NCBI RefSeq assembly: GCF_001402915.1
Contig: NZ_CP012945.1
Coordinates: 866,001-930,000 of the forward strand
Length of the DNA stretch: 64,000 nt
From: Devosia sp. A16
GTDB lineage: Bacteria; Pseudomonadota; Alphaproteobacteria; Rhizobiales; Devosiaceae
Direction: 5' to 3'
In this document: one piece after another, positions 9,186 to 17,949 of the stretch
Numbering within the stretch: position 1 is the stretch's first letter
Layout: every line of letters begins with the position of its first letter
Position numbers and translations under genes: made by a program
The notes under the pieces: generated by a model
The model's input: only the letters and a program-made list of their open reading frames with translations
What the model was told of the DNA's origin: nothing
Databases searched by the model: none

Positions 9186-10484
9186 ATGCCCGTCGCCGAA
9201 TACACCATCCCCGGCATGCTGATCCGCGATCACCTGCTGCCGGTGCCGCTCGATTGGCAGAAGCCCGAAGGCCGGAGCATCGAGCTGTTCGTGCGCGAAG
9301 TGGTCGACCCCACCAGACGCCACGATGACCTGCCGCTGCTGGTGTTCCTGCAGGGCGGCCCCGGCGGCAAGTCGCCGCGCCCCACCAGGGGCAGCCCCGC
9401 CTGGCTGGCCGAGGCGCTGAAGACGCATCGCGTCATCCTGCCAGACCAGCGCGGCACCGGCCGCTCGACCCGCATCGAGGCCGCCACCATGGCCGGCTTT
9501 GCCGATGGCGAGGCCGCCGCCGATTATCTCAGCCATTTTCGCGCCGATTCCATCGTCGACGATTTCGAGCACGCCCGCAAAACCCTGTTTGCCGGCAAGC
9601 GCTGGGAATCGCTGGGTCAGAGCTATGGCGGCTTTCTCACCCTCACCTATCTGAGCCGCTACCCCGAAGCGCTCGCCGCCTGCTACGTCGCGGGCGGCCT
9701 CGCGGGCCTCAGGCCCAGCGCCGACGAGGTCTATCGCCGCACCTACCCGCGCGCGGCCGGCAAGAGCCGGCTCTACTACAAGCGCTATCCCGACGACGTC
9801 GCCCGCGTCGCGGCCATCGCCGATTTCATCGACGGCAACGAGGTCCGCCTGCCCGACGGCGACCGGCTGACGGTCAAGCGGCTGCAGACCATCGGCATCG
9901 ACTTGGGCATGGCGCCCGGCCACGAGAACGTCCACTGGCTGATCGACGAAGCCTTCTCCGCCCCCGGCCGGCTCTCCGACCACTTCCTCGCCAGCGTCAT
10001 GGGCCTCACCAGCTATGATGGTGGCCCGCTATTCGCGGCGCTGCAGGAGAGCATCTACGGCCATGGCGCCGGCGCCACCGCCTGGGCCGCCGAGCGGATC
10101 CGCGCCAGCCACCCCGAATTCGACCCCGCCGCCCGCCCGCTGCTGTTCACCGGCGAGATGATGTACCCGTGGATGTTCGAGGAGATCCGCTCGCTCCGCC
10201 CGTTCCGCGCCGGCGTCGAGGCGCTGGCGGCGCGCCAGAGCTATTCCGAGCTCTACGACCTCGAGCGGCTCGCCGCCAACCAGGTGCCGGTGAGCGCCGT
10301 GGTCTATTTCGACGATCTCTACGTCGATGCCGGCCTGTCGCTCGAAACCGCGGCAGCAGTCGGCAACCTCCAGCACTGGGTCACCAACGAATACGAACAT
10401 GACGGCATCCGCCAGAGCGGCAACGTCTTCAAGCGGCTGGTGGAAATGGTGAAGGAAGCGGGCGGGCCGCTTGGGGGGAAATAG
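9186..10484 (+). CDS. Alpha/beta hydrolase, proline iminopeptidase (peptidase S33) like
   Basis: A 432-residue alpha/beta hydrolase. The oxyanion-hole motif is LQGGPGGKSP (near residue 57) and the nucleophile elbow is GQSYGG (near residue 144). A late histidine in NEYEHDGIRQSG probably completes the triad. The length fits the larger Aeromonas/Streptomyces-type prolyl aminopeptidases (about 425 residues) rather than the 310-residue type. These enzymes release N-terminal proline from small peptides in the cytoplasm. The ATG at 9186 follows GAGGAGACC. It is transcribed divergently from the GntR gene with a 143-bp gap. No signal peptide is seen. Confidence 0.88.
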   Translation: MPVAEYTIPGMLIRDHLLPVPLDWQKPEGRSIELFVREVVDPTRRHDDLPLLVFLQGGPGGKSPRPTRGSPAWLAEALKTHRVILPDQRGTGRSTRIEAATMAGFADGEAAADYLSHFRADSIVDDFEHARKTLFAGKRWESLGQSYGGFLTLTYLSRYPEALAACYVAGGLAGLRPSADEVYRRTYPRAAGKSRLYYKRYPDDVARVAAIADFIDGNEVRLPDGDRLTVKRLQTIGIDLGMAPGHENVHWLIDEAFSAPGRLSDHFLASVMGLTSYDGGPLFAALQESIYGHGAGATAWAAERIRASHPEFDPAARPLLFTGEMMYPWMFEEIRSLRPFRAGVEALAARQSYSELYDLERLAANQVPVSAVVYFDDLYVDAGLSLETAAAVGNLQHWVTNEYEHDGIRQSGNVFKRLVEMVKEAGGPLGGK

Positions 10485-10518
10485 GCGAATGCCTTACTGG
10501 TAGCCTGGCGCGTACCGC

Positions 10519-10622
10519 CCCCCACCCTTGATCCCTCCCCGCAAGGGGGAGGGAGACGATGGAACCGGGATGCCGGTGTTAGGGTCTCCCTCCCCCTTGC
10601 GGGGAGGGATCAAGGGTGGGGG
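10519..10622. repeat. Dispersed palindromic repeat, copy A (38-bp perfect arms)
   Basis: Two perfect 38-bp inverted arms (10519-10556 and 10585-10622) flank a 28-bp spacer. It lies between two convergent genes, so it could act as a bidirectional terminator. It uses the same kind of CCCTCCCC/GGGGAGGG hairpin units as the other intergenic repeats here. Confidence 0.9.
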
Positions 10623-10657
10623 TCAGGCCGCACCGGCCAGCGCGTCCAGCCCCAACC

Positions 10658-11305
10658 TCAAATCACCCCGCGCCGGATCGCCTCGGCAACCGCCTGCACG
10701 CGATTGCTGGCGTTGAGCTTGGTGGTGATCTCTTGCACCTTGCGCTTCACCGTGATTTCGGTGAGCGCCATCTCGCTGGCGATATCCTGCGAGCGGCTGC
10801 CGTCGGCCAGGAGCCGCAGCATCCGCACTTCCTGCGGGCTGAGCCCGCTGTCGCGCTGGATCTGCTGCGCCGCCACCCGCCGGTATTCCTCCATCATCGC
10901 CGGGATCAGCTCGGCCGAGAGCGTGCGCTCGCCGGCATGGATCGAGCGGATCGCCTGCGCCAGCGTCTCGTAGGAATTGGTCTTCAACAGGTACGCATCG
11001 GCCCCCGCCTCCAGCGCCCCGACCAGGTACTGCCGGTCGTCATAGGTGGAGAGGATGATGCATTTGGGCGCGTCGGGCCGCGCCTTGATCAGCCGCGCCA
11101 GCTGGATGCCGTCCATGGTGCCGAGCCGGATGTCGATGGTGACCACGTCGGGCTTGCGCCGCGCCAGCTCCTCCAGCGCGTCGTTGGCATTGCCGGCCTC
11201 GGCCACCACCTTCATGTCGCCTTCGCCCTCGAGCAGGCTCTTCACGCCGCGACGGAAGATCTCGTGGTCGTCGACGATCATGACCTTAATGCGCTGCTGA
11301 TCCAC
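10658..11305 (-). CDS. LuxR/NarL-family response regulator
   Basis: A 215-residue two-component regulator. The receiver domain (about 5-120) has acidic residues in IVDDHE, the phosphoacceptor Asp58 in VVTIDIRLG and the conserved lysine in YLLKTNSYE. The LuxR-type helix-turn-helix follows at about 148-212 (LSPQEVRMLRLLADG). The frame is open much further upstream, but that part is a shadow of the kinase. GTG at 11305 gives a normal family length and overlaps the kinase end by 20 nt, so the pair is translationally coupled. It should be phosphorylated by the adjacent GAF histidine kinase. Target genes are not evident. Confidence 0.92.
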   Translation of the reverse strand: MDQQRIKVMIVDDHEIFRRGVKSLLEGEGDMKVVAEAGNANDALEELARRKPDVVTIDIRLGTMDGIQLARLIKARPDAPKCIILSTYDDRQYLVGALEAGADAYLLKTNSYETLAQAIRSIHAGERTLSAELIPAMMEEYRRVAAQQIQRDSGLSPQEVRMLRLLADGSRSQDIASEMALTEITVKRKVQEITTKLNASNRVQAVAEAIRRGVI

Positions 11306-13541
11306 CTGGCACCCCGATGATGATGTTGGTCCCCTGCCCCGGACGGCTGTCGATCGACACCTCGCCGCCCACCGCATTCGCCCGCTCGCGGATGCCGACG
11401 AGGCCGAGCCCCTGTTCGGCCGCCTCGGGCGCGAAGCCGCAACCGTCGTCGCGGATCGACACTTCGAGCCGCGTCGGGGCGAAATCCAGCAGCAGCTCGA
11501 GCCGCGCCGCCCCGGCATGGCGGACCGCGTTCTGGCAGGCCTCCTGCACGATGCGGTAGACCGCCAGGTCGGCATCCGGCCCGAGCGCGAACGGCGTGCC
11601 GCTGACGCTGATATCGGTGGCGAGCGAGACGCTCGCCGGCAGCGACGACAGGTAATTCTCGAGCGCCGGGATCAGCCCCAGCTCGTCCAACACCGTCGGC
11701 CGCAGGGCATAGATGATCTGCTTCATCTCCTGCAGCGTGGTGTCGAGCATGCGCTGGCACTGCGTCAGCCGCTGGTCGAACTCGGGATCCACCACCTTGC
11801 GCCGCAACGCCTGCAACTCGTAGGTCGAGGCGAGGATCGACTGCGCCACGCTGTCGTGCAGGTCATAGGCGATGCGCCGCCGCTCCTCCTCCTGCACCCC
11901 CACCAGCCGGCGCAGCAGCGCCTGCAGCTCGTGTGCCTTGTGGGCGATCTCGTCGCGGGCGTCCTGCAGCTGCGCCGTGCGATTGGCGACCTTCTGCTCC
12001 AGCGCCTCGCTGAGCTCGGTAGCGCGCGCGAACAGCCGCGCATTGCCGATCGCCACCACCGCCTGGTCGGCGAAGGTGCGCACCACCCGGCCATGCTCGG
12101 CGCTGTAGAAATCGGGCTCCGGCCAGTCGATGCAGAGCCAGCCGATGCAATCGTCGCCCAGCACCAGCGGCGCGCTGCACCACGAGCGCACCTGCTCGGT
12201 CCCCGGCTGCCAGACCCAATCGAGCTGGGTGCGGACATCGCCGATGATCAGCGTGCGGTGGTCGCGCAGCACCGGCGCGCTGAGCGGCGCATCCTCGGGC
12301 CGGAAGGCCACGCTGCGCACCATCGCGTCATCGGGGTAGCCCTTGGCGGCCACCACCCGCATCAGCCCATCCTCGCCCAAGAGAGTCACCCGGCAGCCGC
12401 GGTGCGGCACCACGCGGCCCAGCTCCTTGAGCACCGCCTCGAGCACGTGGCTCGGATCGAGGCTCGACGAGATGATCCGCGACACGTCGGCCAGTGTGTC
12501 GGCCAGCTCGCGCTCCTGCCGTTCGGCGGCGAACAGCCGGTTCTGTTCGATCGCCGGGGCGATCTGGTCGGCAATGGTCTGTAACAGGATCACGTCGTCG
12601 CGCCGGAAGGCATCGCGCCGGTCGCTCTGGATATCGAGCACGCCGATCACCCGCTGCCCCAGCCGCAGCGGCAGCGCCAGTTCCGAGGCGGTGTTGGGCA
12701 GCATGGCATGCGAGACGAAATGCGTGTCCTGCGTCACGTCGGCCGAAATGCGGATCCGCCCGGTTTCGGCCACCCGCCCGATAATGCCCCGACCGATGGT
12801 TTCGCTGAACCCCGCCGCCATCAGCTGCTCGGCAAACGGCCCGCTGGCATGCACGAGGTCCGTGCTGCCCGCCGCCTCATTGACCAGCAGCAGCTGGATA
12901 TGCTCGTAGCCGAGCGAGCGATGGATCAGCCTCGTGATCTCTTCGAACAGCTCCGCCCGATTGTGGATCGAGGTCACCTGCTGGCCCAGCCGGTGCACCA
13001 GCGACAGATGGCTGCGGATGCGCTCGCTCTGCGCCATCAGTGCGCTGGTCTGCAGCAGCCCGCTGAGGTCGTCGGCGACCAGCCGGACCAGTTCGGTGCG
13101 CCGCTGGGCGCCGCGCTCGGCCAACGGAAAGCCGAGCACCACATGGCCCTGCGGCCCCTCGATACCGGCCAGCACCGCGCCCTCGACCGCATAGCCCTGG
13201 CTGGCCGCGCGGTTGATCAGGTGGGTGGGAAAGCTCACCGTTTCCCCCGCACGCAGCCGCACCTCGCCGAGCTGGCGGTGGATCGAAGGCGGAATATCGC
13301 CGGAGACCAGCACGTCGACCCCGCGCTCACCGCCGAGGAGGATCGCCGCCCACCGTGCGCTGGTGACGCTGATCGCCCGCTCCATCCGTTCGATGAGCTT
13401 GTGCCGTGCGGCGATTTCCGGGGCGGTGGTCAGCAGGTGCTGCAGCCGCAGCGCCTGCATGCCGTCGTCGTCATCCCGGTAAAGCGGGCGGGCGAGCGAC
13501 GCGCCGGTCTGCACTGTGGAATCGCCCGCCGAAAAACCCAT
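11286..13541 (-). CDS. NarX-like sensor histidine kinase with multiple GAF domains
   Basis: A 751-residue kinase with no membrane helix, so probably a cytoplasmic sensor. Three GAF-like segments lie at about 30-170, 195-335 and 355-500. A coiled stretch leads to the HisKA_3 dimerisation helix with the phospho-histidine in ERRRIAYDLHDSVAQ (about residue 560). The HATPase domain ends the protein (EACQNAVRHA, RDDGCGFAP, GLGLVGIRERA). The ATG at 13541 is 3 bp beyond the stop of the allantoinase-like gene, so the kinase and regulator form the tail of the large minus-strand array. GAF domains may bind a small metabolite; which one is unknown. A second possible start is MQAL, 27 codons in. Confidence 0.92.
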   Translation of the reverse strand: MGFSAGDSTVQTGASLARPLYRDDDDGMQALRLQHLLTTAPEIAARHKLIERMERAISVTSARWAAILLGGERGVDVLVSGDIPPSIHRQLGEVRLRAGETVSFPTHLINRAASQGYAVEGAVLAGIEGPQGHVVLGFPLAERGAQRRTELVRLVADDLSGLLQTSALMAQSERIRSHLSLVHRLGQQVTSIHNRAELFEEITRLIHRSLGYEHIQLLLVNEAAGSTDLVHASGPFAEQLMAAGFSETIGRGIIGRVAETGRIRISADVTQDTHFVSHAMLPNTASELALPLRLGQRVIGVLDIQSDRRDAFRRDDVILLQTIADQIAPAIEQNRLFAAERQERELADTLADVSRIISSSLDPSHVLEAVLKELGRVVPHRGCRVTLLGEDGLMRVVAAKGYPDDAMVRSVAFRPEDAPLSAPVLRDHRTLIIGDVRTQLDWVWQPGTEQVRSWCSAPLVLGDDCIGWLCIDWPEPDFYSAEHGRVVRTFADQAVVAIGNARLFARATELSEALEQKVANRTAQLQDARDEIAHKAHELQALLRRLVGVQEEERRRIAYDLHDSVAQSILASTYELQALRRKVVDPEFDQRLTQCQRMLDTTLQEMKQIIYALRPTVLDELGLIPALENYLSSLPASVSLATDISVSGTPFALGPDADLAVYRIVQEACQNAVRHAGAARLELLLDFAPTRLEVSIRDDGCGFAPEAAEQGLGLVGIRERANAVGGEVSIDSRPGQGTNIIIGVPGGSAAH

Positions 13542-13544
13542 CTG

Positions 13545-14945
13545 CTATGCCCGTCCGCCGCCTGTCCGAAATCTGCCGGCCGCCGGCAGGCCGGGCCCGT
13601 CGAGCCGCTCGCCATGTCCGACCGGCCCGATCATTCGTCCCCTGTCGAACACAGTCAACCCGCGGCTGATCGTTCTCTGGACACTGCCCAAAAACTGGGC
13701 GCCGACATAGGCGCTGTGCCGGTTGCGGTATTCGAGGTCCGCCGCCTCGAGTGTGAACAGACGGTCGGGATCGACCAGCACCAGGTCGGCATCGGCGCCG
13801 GCTGAGAGGCTACCCTTTCTGGGGTAGAGGCCGAACAGCCGCGCCGGGTTGGCCGAGGTCATCCGGACCAGGTCCGGCAGCGGCAGTCCGCGTTTGCGCA
13901 CGCCTTCGGTGAAGAGCGCCGGCAGCGTCGACTGCACGCCGGAAATGCCGCCCCAGGCTTCGAAGATATCGGCGTCGCCGGCGGTCTTTTCCTCCCAGAG
14001 GCAGGGCGAGTGGTCGGAGGTTATCACATCCACCGCCCCGGCCAGCACCCGCTCCCACAGCCGTTCCCGCTCGACCGGCGCCCGTAGCGGTGGCGCGCAC
14101 TTGGCCACTGGCCCGAGTCGCTCGAGATCGGTCTCGTCGAAGAACAGGTAGTGAGCGCAGGTCTCCGCCGTCACCGCGACGCCGCGCGCCTTGGCGGCGC
14201 TGATCCGATCGATGCCTTCGGCACACGAGACATGAACGATATGGAGCCGTGCCCCGGTAGCTTCGGCGAGTCCGATCGCCTCGTCGATCGCCTTGAGCTC
14301 GGCTGCGATCGGGCGCGCCTCGCCCCAGGCCGCCCGGTCCGTCCGCCCCGCGGCGCGCAACGCCGCCGTCAGCCGGGCGGTCATTTCCTCGTCCTCGGCA
14401 TGCACCGCGAGGAACGAGCCGAAACCGGCGATCTGCGCCATGCCCGCCCGCATGGTGCGCGCATCGGTACGTGGAAAATCCGTCGCCGTGACCATGAACG
14501 CCTTGAAGCCGACGACACCGCCGGCCTGCAGGTCCCTGAGATCGGCGAGATTGTCCTCCACCAGCCCGCCCCATAGCGCGTAGTCGACATGGCTCACCGC
14601 CGCCGCGGCCTGCTTCAGTCGCAGCGCCGCCGCGTTGATGGTGGGGGGTTGGGCGTTGAGCGGCATCTCGACGAAACTGGTGACGCCGCCCGCCGCCGCG
14701 GCCCGGCTGCCGGTCTCGAACCCTTCCCAGTGTCCTCGCCCGGGCTCGGAAAAATGCACATGCGCATCGACCAGCCCGGGCAGCAGCAACAACCCGTCGG
14801 CGTCGATTTCCTCGCGCGCATCGAGCGGCGGGTTGCCCTCCACCAATCGCGCGATGCGTCCGCCGGCCACTGCGACGCCGCCGAGAAACTCGCGCTTCTC
14901 GGTGACGACGCGGGCATTGCGGACATAGAGATCGAAACCGCTCAC
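13545..14945 (-). CDS. Allantoinase-like dihydroorotase/cyclic amidohydrolase
   Basis: A 466-residue amidohydrolase-superfamily enzyme. Metal ligands are visible as HVHF (about residues 62-64), the lysine that becomes carboxylated in GFKAFMV, HAED, HIVHVS and the aspartate in SDHSPC. The AllB-type spacing and EPGRGHWEGFETG favour allantoinase (allantoin to allantoate) over dihydroorotase, though other cyclic amides such as hydantoins are possible. GTG at 14945 is the start, 2 nt after the stop of the upstream gene. It follows two DUF6282-like amidohydrolases in one operon with a peptide-type ABC transporter, suggesting degradation of an imported cyclic or amide-containing compound. Confidence 0.85.
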   Translation of the reverse strand: MSGFDLYVRNARVVTEKREFLGGVAVAGGRIARLVEGNPPLDAREEIDADGLLLLPGLVDAHVHFSEPGRGHWEGFETGSRAAAAGGVTSFVEMPLNAQPPTINAAALRLKQAAAAVSHVDYALWGGLVEDNLADLRDLQAGGVVGFKAFMVTATDFPRTDARTMRAGMAQIAGFGSFLAVHAEDEEMTARLTAALRAAGRTDRAAWGEARPIAAELKAIDEAIGLAEATGARLHIVHVSCAEGIDRISAAKARGVAVTAETCAHYLFFDETDLERLGPVAKCAPPLRAPVERERLWERVLAGAVDVITSDHSPCLWEEKTAGDADIFEAWGGISGVQSTLPALFTEGVRKRGLPLPDLVRMTSANPARLFGLYPRKGSLSAGADADLVLVDPDRLFTLEAADLEYRNRHSAYVGAQFLGSVQRTISRGLTVFDRGRMIGPVGHGERLDGPGLPAAGRFRTGGGRA

Positions 14946-14947
14946 CC

Positions 14948-15940
14948 TCAGTCCAATCCGATCAGTCGCGCCGGGTTGGTGGCGGTCATGGTCTGCACTT
15001 CCTCCACCGAGAAGCCGAAATACAACAGCATCGAGATCATCATCCGCATGCCCTCGATCGGCGAGGGCAACACACGCACGCCGTAATCGGTGGCGAGCAC
15101 GAACTGCGAGGGCCCGACATCACGGATGCCCTGCAGCCAGCTCATCGCCCGGCCATGCACGATCGAGCTCATATCCATCAGCTCGCGCTCCACATAATAG
15201 TGGGTCTGCGGCATCCAGGGTCCACCGAAATCGACGGCGCAGGCTTCGAGGAAGAAGCCCTTGCGCGCCACCTCCTTCTGTTGCTCGACGGTGAGCAGCT
15301 GGCGCGCCGGGTGTGCCACCAGCACTTTCCGGATGCCATACTCCTCGGCCAGTTCGACCACCCGCAACGCCTCCGGGCCCGACACGTGCCCGGTGTTGAG
15401 ATAGACCTCGGGGCGCTCGGCCACCATTTCGAGGATCTGCTTGAGTTCATCCGGCACCGGACCCTCGAGCGGGATGCGCACGGCGCGGCTCAGCTCCTTT
15501 TCGGCGAAGCCGGGGATCGCGTCCTTGAACGGCACCAGCTTGCCATCGACCAGCGTCGATTCCGTCGAGGCCGAGTGATAGGTGCAGTGCGAGCCGAAGC
15601 TGATCATCCGGCAGCCATCGCCCAAGTTCAGCGCGGTACGCACGGCGCGCGGGTTCATGCCGCCATGCGCCGAGTTCATCAGATATCCGCCATAGGTGCG
15701 GAAATCCTTCATGTAGCGGTTGACCATCCAGGCCGTGCCCGAAGCCCAGCCGAACACGTCATAGTAGAGGATGGTGCGCATGCCGGCGGCGCGCGCCATC
15801 TCCGCCACCTGGATGGGGTCGAAGTGCCCCGGGTTGGAGCGCAGCACCGGCCCGGCATGCACATGGCTGTCGATGGCGCCGACCAGCAGCTCCTCGGGCA
15901 GTTCCATGGTGCGGTTGTAGAAGGGTTCGTAAGTCGCCAT
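14948..15940 (-). CDS. DUF6282-like amidohydrolase, copy 1
   Basis: A 330-residue protein of the amidohydrolase superfamily. Metal-binding motifs are IDSHVHAGP near residue 25, NTGHVSGPE and LVAHPAR in the middle, and LATDYGVR near the C-terminus. It is clearly paralogous to the next gene (15,953-16,960) over the whole length, for example both contain YYDVFGWASGTAWMVNR. The ATG at 15940 is preceded by GGGAG. The assignment to DUF6282 rests on remembered motif similarity. The substrate is unknown. The neighbours, an allantoinase-like enzyme and a peptide-type transporter, suggest a shared catabolic route. Confidence 0.78.
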   Translation of the reverse strand: MATYEPFYNRTMELPEELLVGAIDSHVHAGPVLRSNPGHFDPIQVAEMARAAGMRTILYYDVFGWASGTAWMVNRYMKDFRTYGGYLMNSAHGGMNPRAVRTALNLGDGCRMISFGSHCTYHSASTESTLVDGKLVPFKDAIPGFAEKELSRAVRIPLEGPVPDELKQILEMVAERPEVYLNTGHVSGPEALRVVELAEEYGIRKVLVAHPARQLLTVEQQKEVARKGFFLEACAVDFGGPWMPQTHYYVERELMDMSSIVHGRAMSWLQGIRDVGPSQFVLATDYGVRVLPSPIEGMRMMISMLLYFGFSVEEVQTMTATNPARLIGLD

Positions 15941-15952
15941 CGCCGTGCTCCC

Positions 15953-16960
15953 TCAGACCGGATCGAGACCGATGAGCCGTGCCGGATTGTGCGCGGTCAT
16001 GGTGCGGATTTCGTCGGGAGTGAACTCGTAGTCGAGCAGCGTCGTGATCAGCGTGCGCATCCCCTGCACCGGCGTCGAGGCGGCGCGGATGCCGTAATCG
16101 GTGCCGAGCACGAAATGCTCAGGCCCCACTTCGCGGATGTCGCCCATCCACTGCGCCGCGGTACGCCTCAGCCGCGGCAGGTCGCCCGAGCGGTCCATGT
16201 ATTTCTTCTCGACGTAATAGTGGGTGCGCGGTGCGTGCGGATAGAGCCAGTCGACCAGGCACCCCTCGAGGAAGAAGCCGCGGCGCGCCGCATCCTTCTG
16301 CTGCTCGATGGTGAGCTGCTGGCGCGCCGGATGGGCAATCAGCACCTTGTGGATGCCGAACTCCTCGGCGAGATCGAGAATGCGCAGCACTTCCGGCCCG
16401 GACACGTGGCCGGTGTTGAGATAGACATCCGGGTGGTCGGCGACCATTTGCAGGATCTCGGCGAGGTCGTCGGAGATCGGCCCCTCCTCCGGGATGCGGA
16501 TGGCGCGGCTCAGCTCCTCCTTGACGAACTCCGGATAGGCGTCCTTGAACGGCACCAGCTCACCATCGATGATCGTCGACTCCCGGCTGGCCGAGAAATA
16601 GGTGCAGTGCGAGCCGAAGCTGATGAAGCGGCACCCTTCCTCCATGTAGAGCGCCGTGCGCACCGAGCGCGGGTTGAGCCCGCCGTGCGCCGAGTTCATC
16701 AGGTAGCCGCCGAAGGTCTTGATCCCCGGCACGTGCCGGTTGACCATCCAGGCCGTGCCCGAGGCCCAGCCGAACACGTCATAGTAGACGATGGCCCGCA
16801 TCCCCGCTTCGCGCGCTTCGATCGCCACTTCGAACGGGTCCTGGTGACCGGGGTTGGAGCGCAGCACCGGGCCGGCATGGACGTGGCTGTCGATGGCGCC
16901 GACGAGCAACTCGGATGGCAGTTCCATCGACCGATCGTAGAAGAACTCACTGATAGTCAT
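15953..16960 (-). CDS. DUF6282-like amidohydrolase, copy 2
   Basis: A 335-residue paralogue of the preceding protein with the same metal motifs (IDSHVHAGP, NTGHVSGPE, LIAHPARQQ, LGTDYGIRA). The frame runs on upstream to 17,449, but that part is antisense-like shadow of the ATPase gene. The ATG at 16960 overlaps the ATPase stop by 4 nt (ATGA), which fixes the start. Both copies retain the same presumed active-site residues, so both are probably active. Two homologues in one operon suggests either two related substrates or a heteromeric enzyme. Confidence 0.78.
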   Translation of the reverse strand: MTISEFFYDRSMELPSELLVGAIDSHVHAGPVLRSNPGHQDPFEVAIEAREAGMRAIVYYDVFGWASGTAWMVNRHVPGIKTFGGYLMNSAHGGLNPRSVRTALYMEEGCRFISFGSHCTYFSASRESTIIDGELVPFKDAYPEFVKEELSRAIRIPEEGPISDDLAEILQMVADHPDVYLNTGHVSGPEVLRILDLAEEFGIHKVLIAHPARQQLTIEQQKDAARRGFFLEGCLVDWLYPHAPRTHYYVEKKYMDRSGDLPRLRRTAAQWMGDIREVGPEHFVLGTDYGIRAASTPVQGMRTLITTLLDYEFTPDEIRTMTAHNPARLIGLDPV

Positions 16961-17949
16961 GATGCCGCTTTCTGATCGACTTGGTTTTGGTTGGTGGTTT
17001 CGCCGCTGAGCCAGCAGGCGGCCCGATGGCCGCCGCCGAGCTCGATGACGGGAGGGGCAGTGTGGCAGCGCTGGTGCGCCAGGGGACAGCGGGCGCGGGC
17101 CGGGCACTCGCCCGGCTTCACCTCGCCGAGCACCAGCTCGCCGCGCATGGCGATGCCGTCGTCGGGTTTCGGCCGGAGGCGTGGCGCCGCGCCGAGCAGG
17201 GCGCGCGTATAGGGGTGGGAGGGCGCCGAGAACACCGCATCGACCGGGCCCTCTTCGACGATCACGCCCAGATACATCACCATGACGCGGCTCGCGATGT
17301 AGCGCACCACCGCCACGTCGTGGCTGATGAACAGCATCGCCGTGCCGACAGCCAGCTGCAGGTCCTTCAGCGTGCGCAACACCTGCGCCTGCACCGAAAC
17401 GTCGAGCGCCGAAGTCGGCTCGTCGAGCACCATGACCTGCGGCTCGCATGCCAGCGCCCGCATGATGGCGACGCGTTGCCGTTCGCCACCCGAGAGCTGA
17501 TGCGGAAAACGCTCCAGCGTTTCTTCACGCAACCCTACCAGTGTCGCCAGTTCGAGCAGCCGGGCGCGCTCGTCCTGCCGCGCTACCGTGTGGAAGTTGC
17601 GCAGCGCCTGCGAAACAAAAGTCGCGACCGTCATCCGCGGATTGAGGCAGGTTTCGGGGCGCTGGAAGACGATCTGCACGTTCTTCCTGAAACGGCGCTT
17701 GGCTTCGCCGCTGAGCGCCGAGAAATCGGTGGCGTCGACGACGACCTCACCGGCATCGGCCGATTGCAGCCCGACGACGCAGCGGCCCAGCGTGGTCTTG
17801 CCGCAGCCGCTTTCGCCGATCAGTCCCACCACCTCGCCCGGCTGGACGTCGAACGAGACGCCCCGCACGCCCACCGGCATCGCCTGGGGCGCCGCCGGAT
17901 TGTGGAACAGCTTGGTCAGCGTGCGAACGCTGAGGGCCGGAGCGTTCAT
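16957..17949 (-). CDS. Peptide-type ABC transporter ATP-binding protein, OppF/DppF type
   Basis: A 330-residue ATPase with Walker A GESGCGKT, signature LSGGERQR, Walker [13 protein letters not shown] and the H-loop FISHDVAV. The C-terminal oligopeptide/dipeptide extension includes the cysteine-rich motif CPARARCPLAHQRC, which in family members can carry an iron-sulphur cluster. It overlaps the partner ATPase gene by 4 nt on the upstream side and the DUF6282 gene by 4 nt on the downstream side, so the transporter and amidohydrolases are one transcription unit. Confidence 0.93.
   Translation of the reverse strand: MNAPALSVRTLTKLFHNPAAPQAMPVGVRGVSFDVQPGEVVGLIGESGCGKTTLGRCVVGLQSADAGEVVVDATDFSALSGEAKRRFRKNVQIVFQRPETCLNPRMTVATFVSQALRNFHTVARQDERARLLELATLVGLREETLERFPHQLSGGERQRVAIMRALACEPQVMVLDEPTSALDVSVQAQVLRTLKDLQLAVGTAMLFISHDVAVVRYIASRVMVMYLGVIVEEGPVDAVFSAPSHPYTRALLGAAPRLRPKPDDGIAMRGELVLGEVKPGECPARARCPLAHQRCHTAPPVIELGGGHRAACWLSGETTNQNQVDQKAAS

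Noticed and set aside
13545..14945. Calling the cyclic amidohydrolase dihydroorotase (pyrC).
   Set aside because: The carboxylated-lysine motif and GRGHWEGFETG fit allantoinase better, and no pyrimidine gene is nearby.
15155..16975. A 606-codon open frame on the plus strand across both DUF6282-like genes.
   Set aside because: It is antisense to the two paralogues, and its apparent internal repeat only mirrors their duplication.
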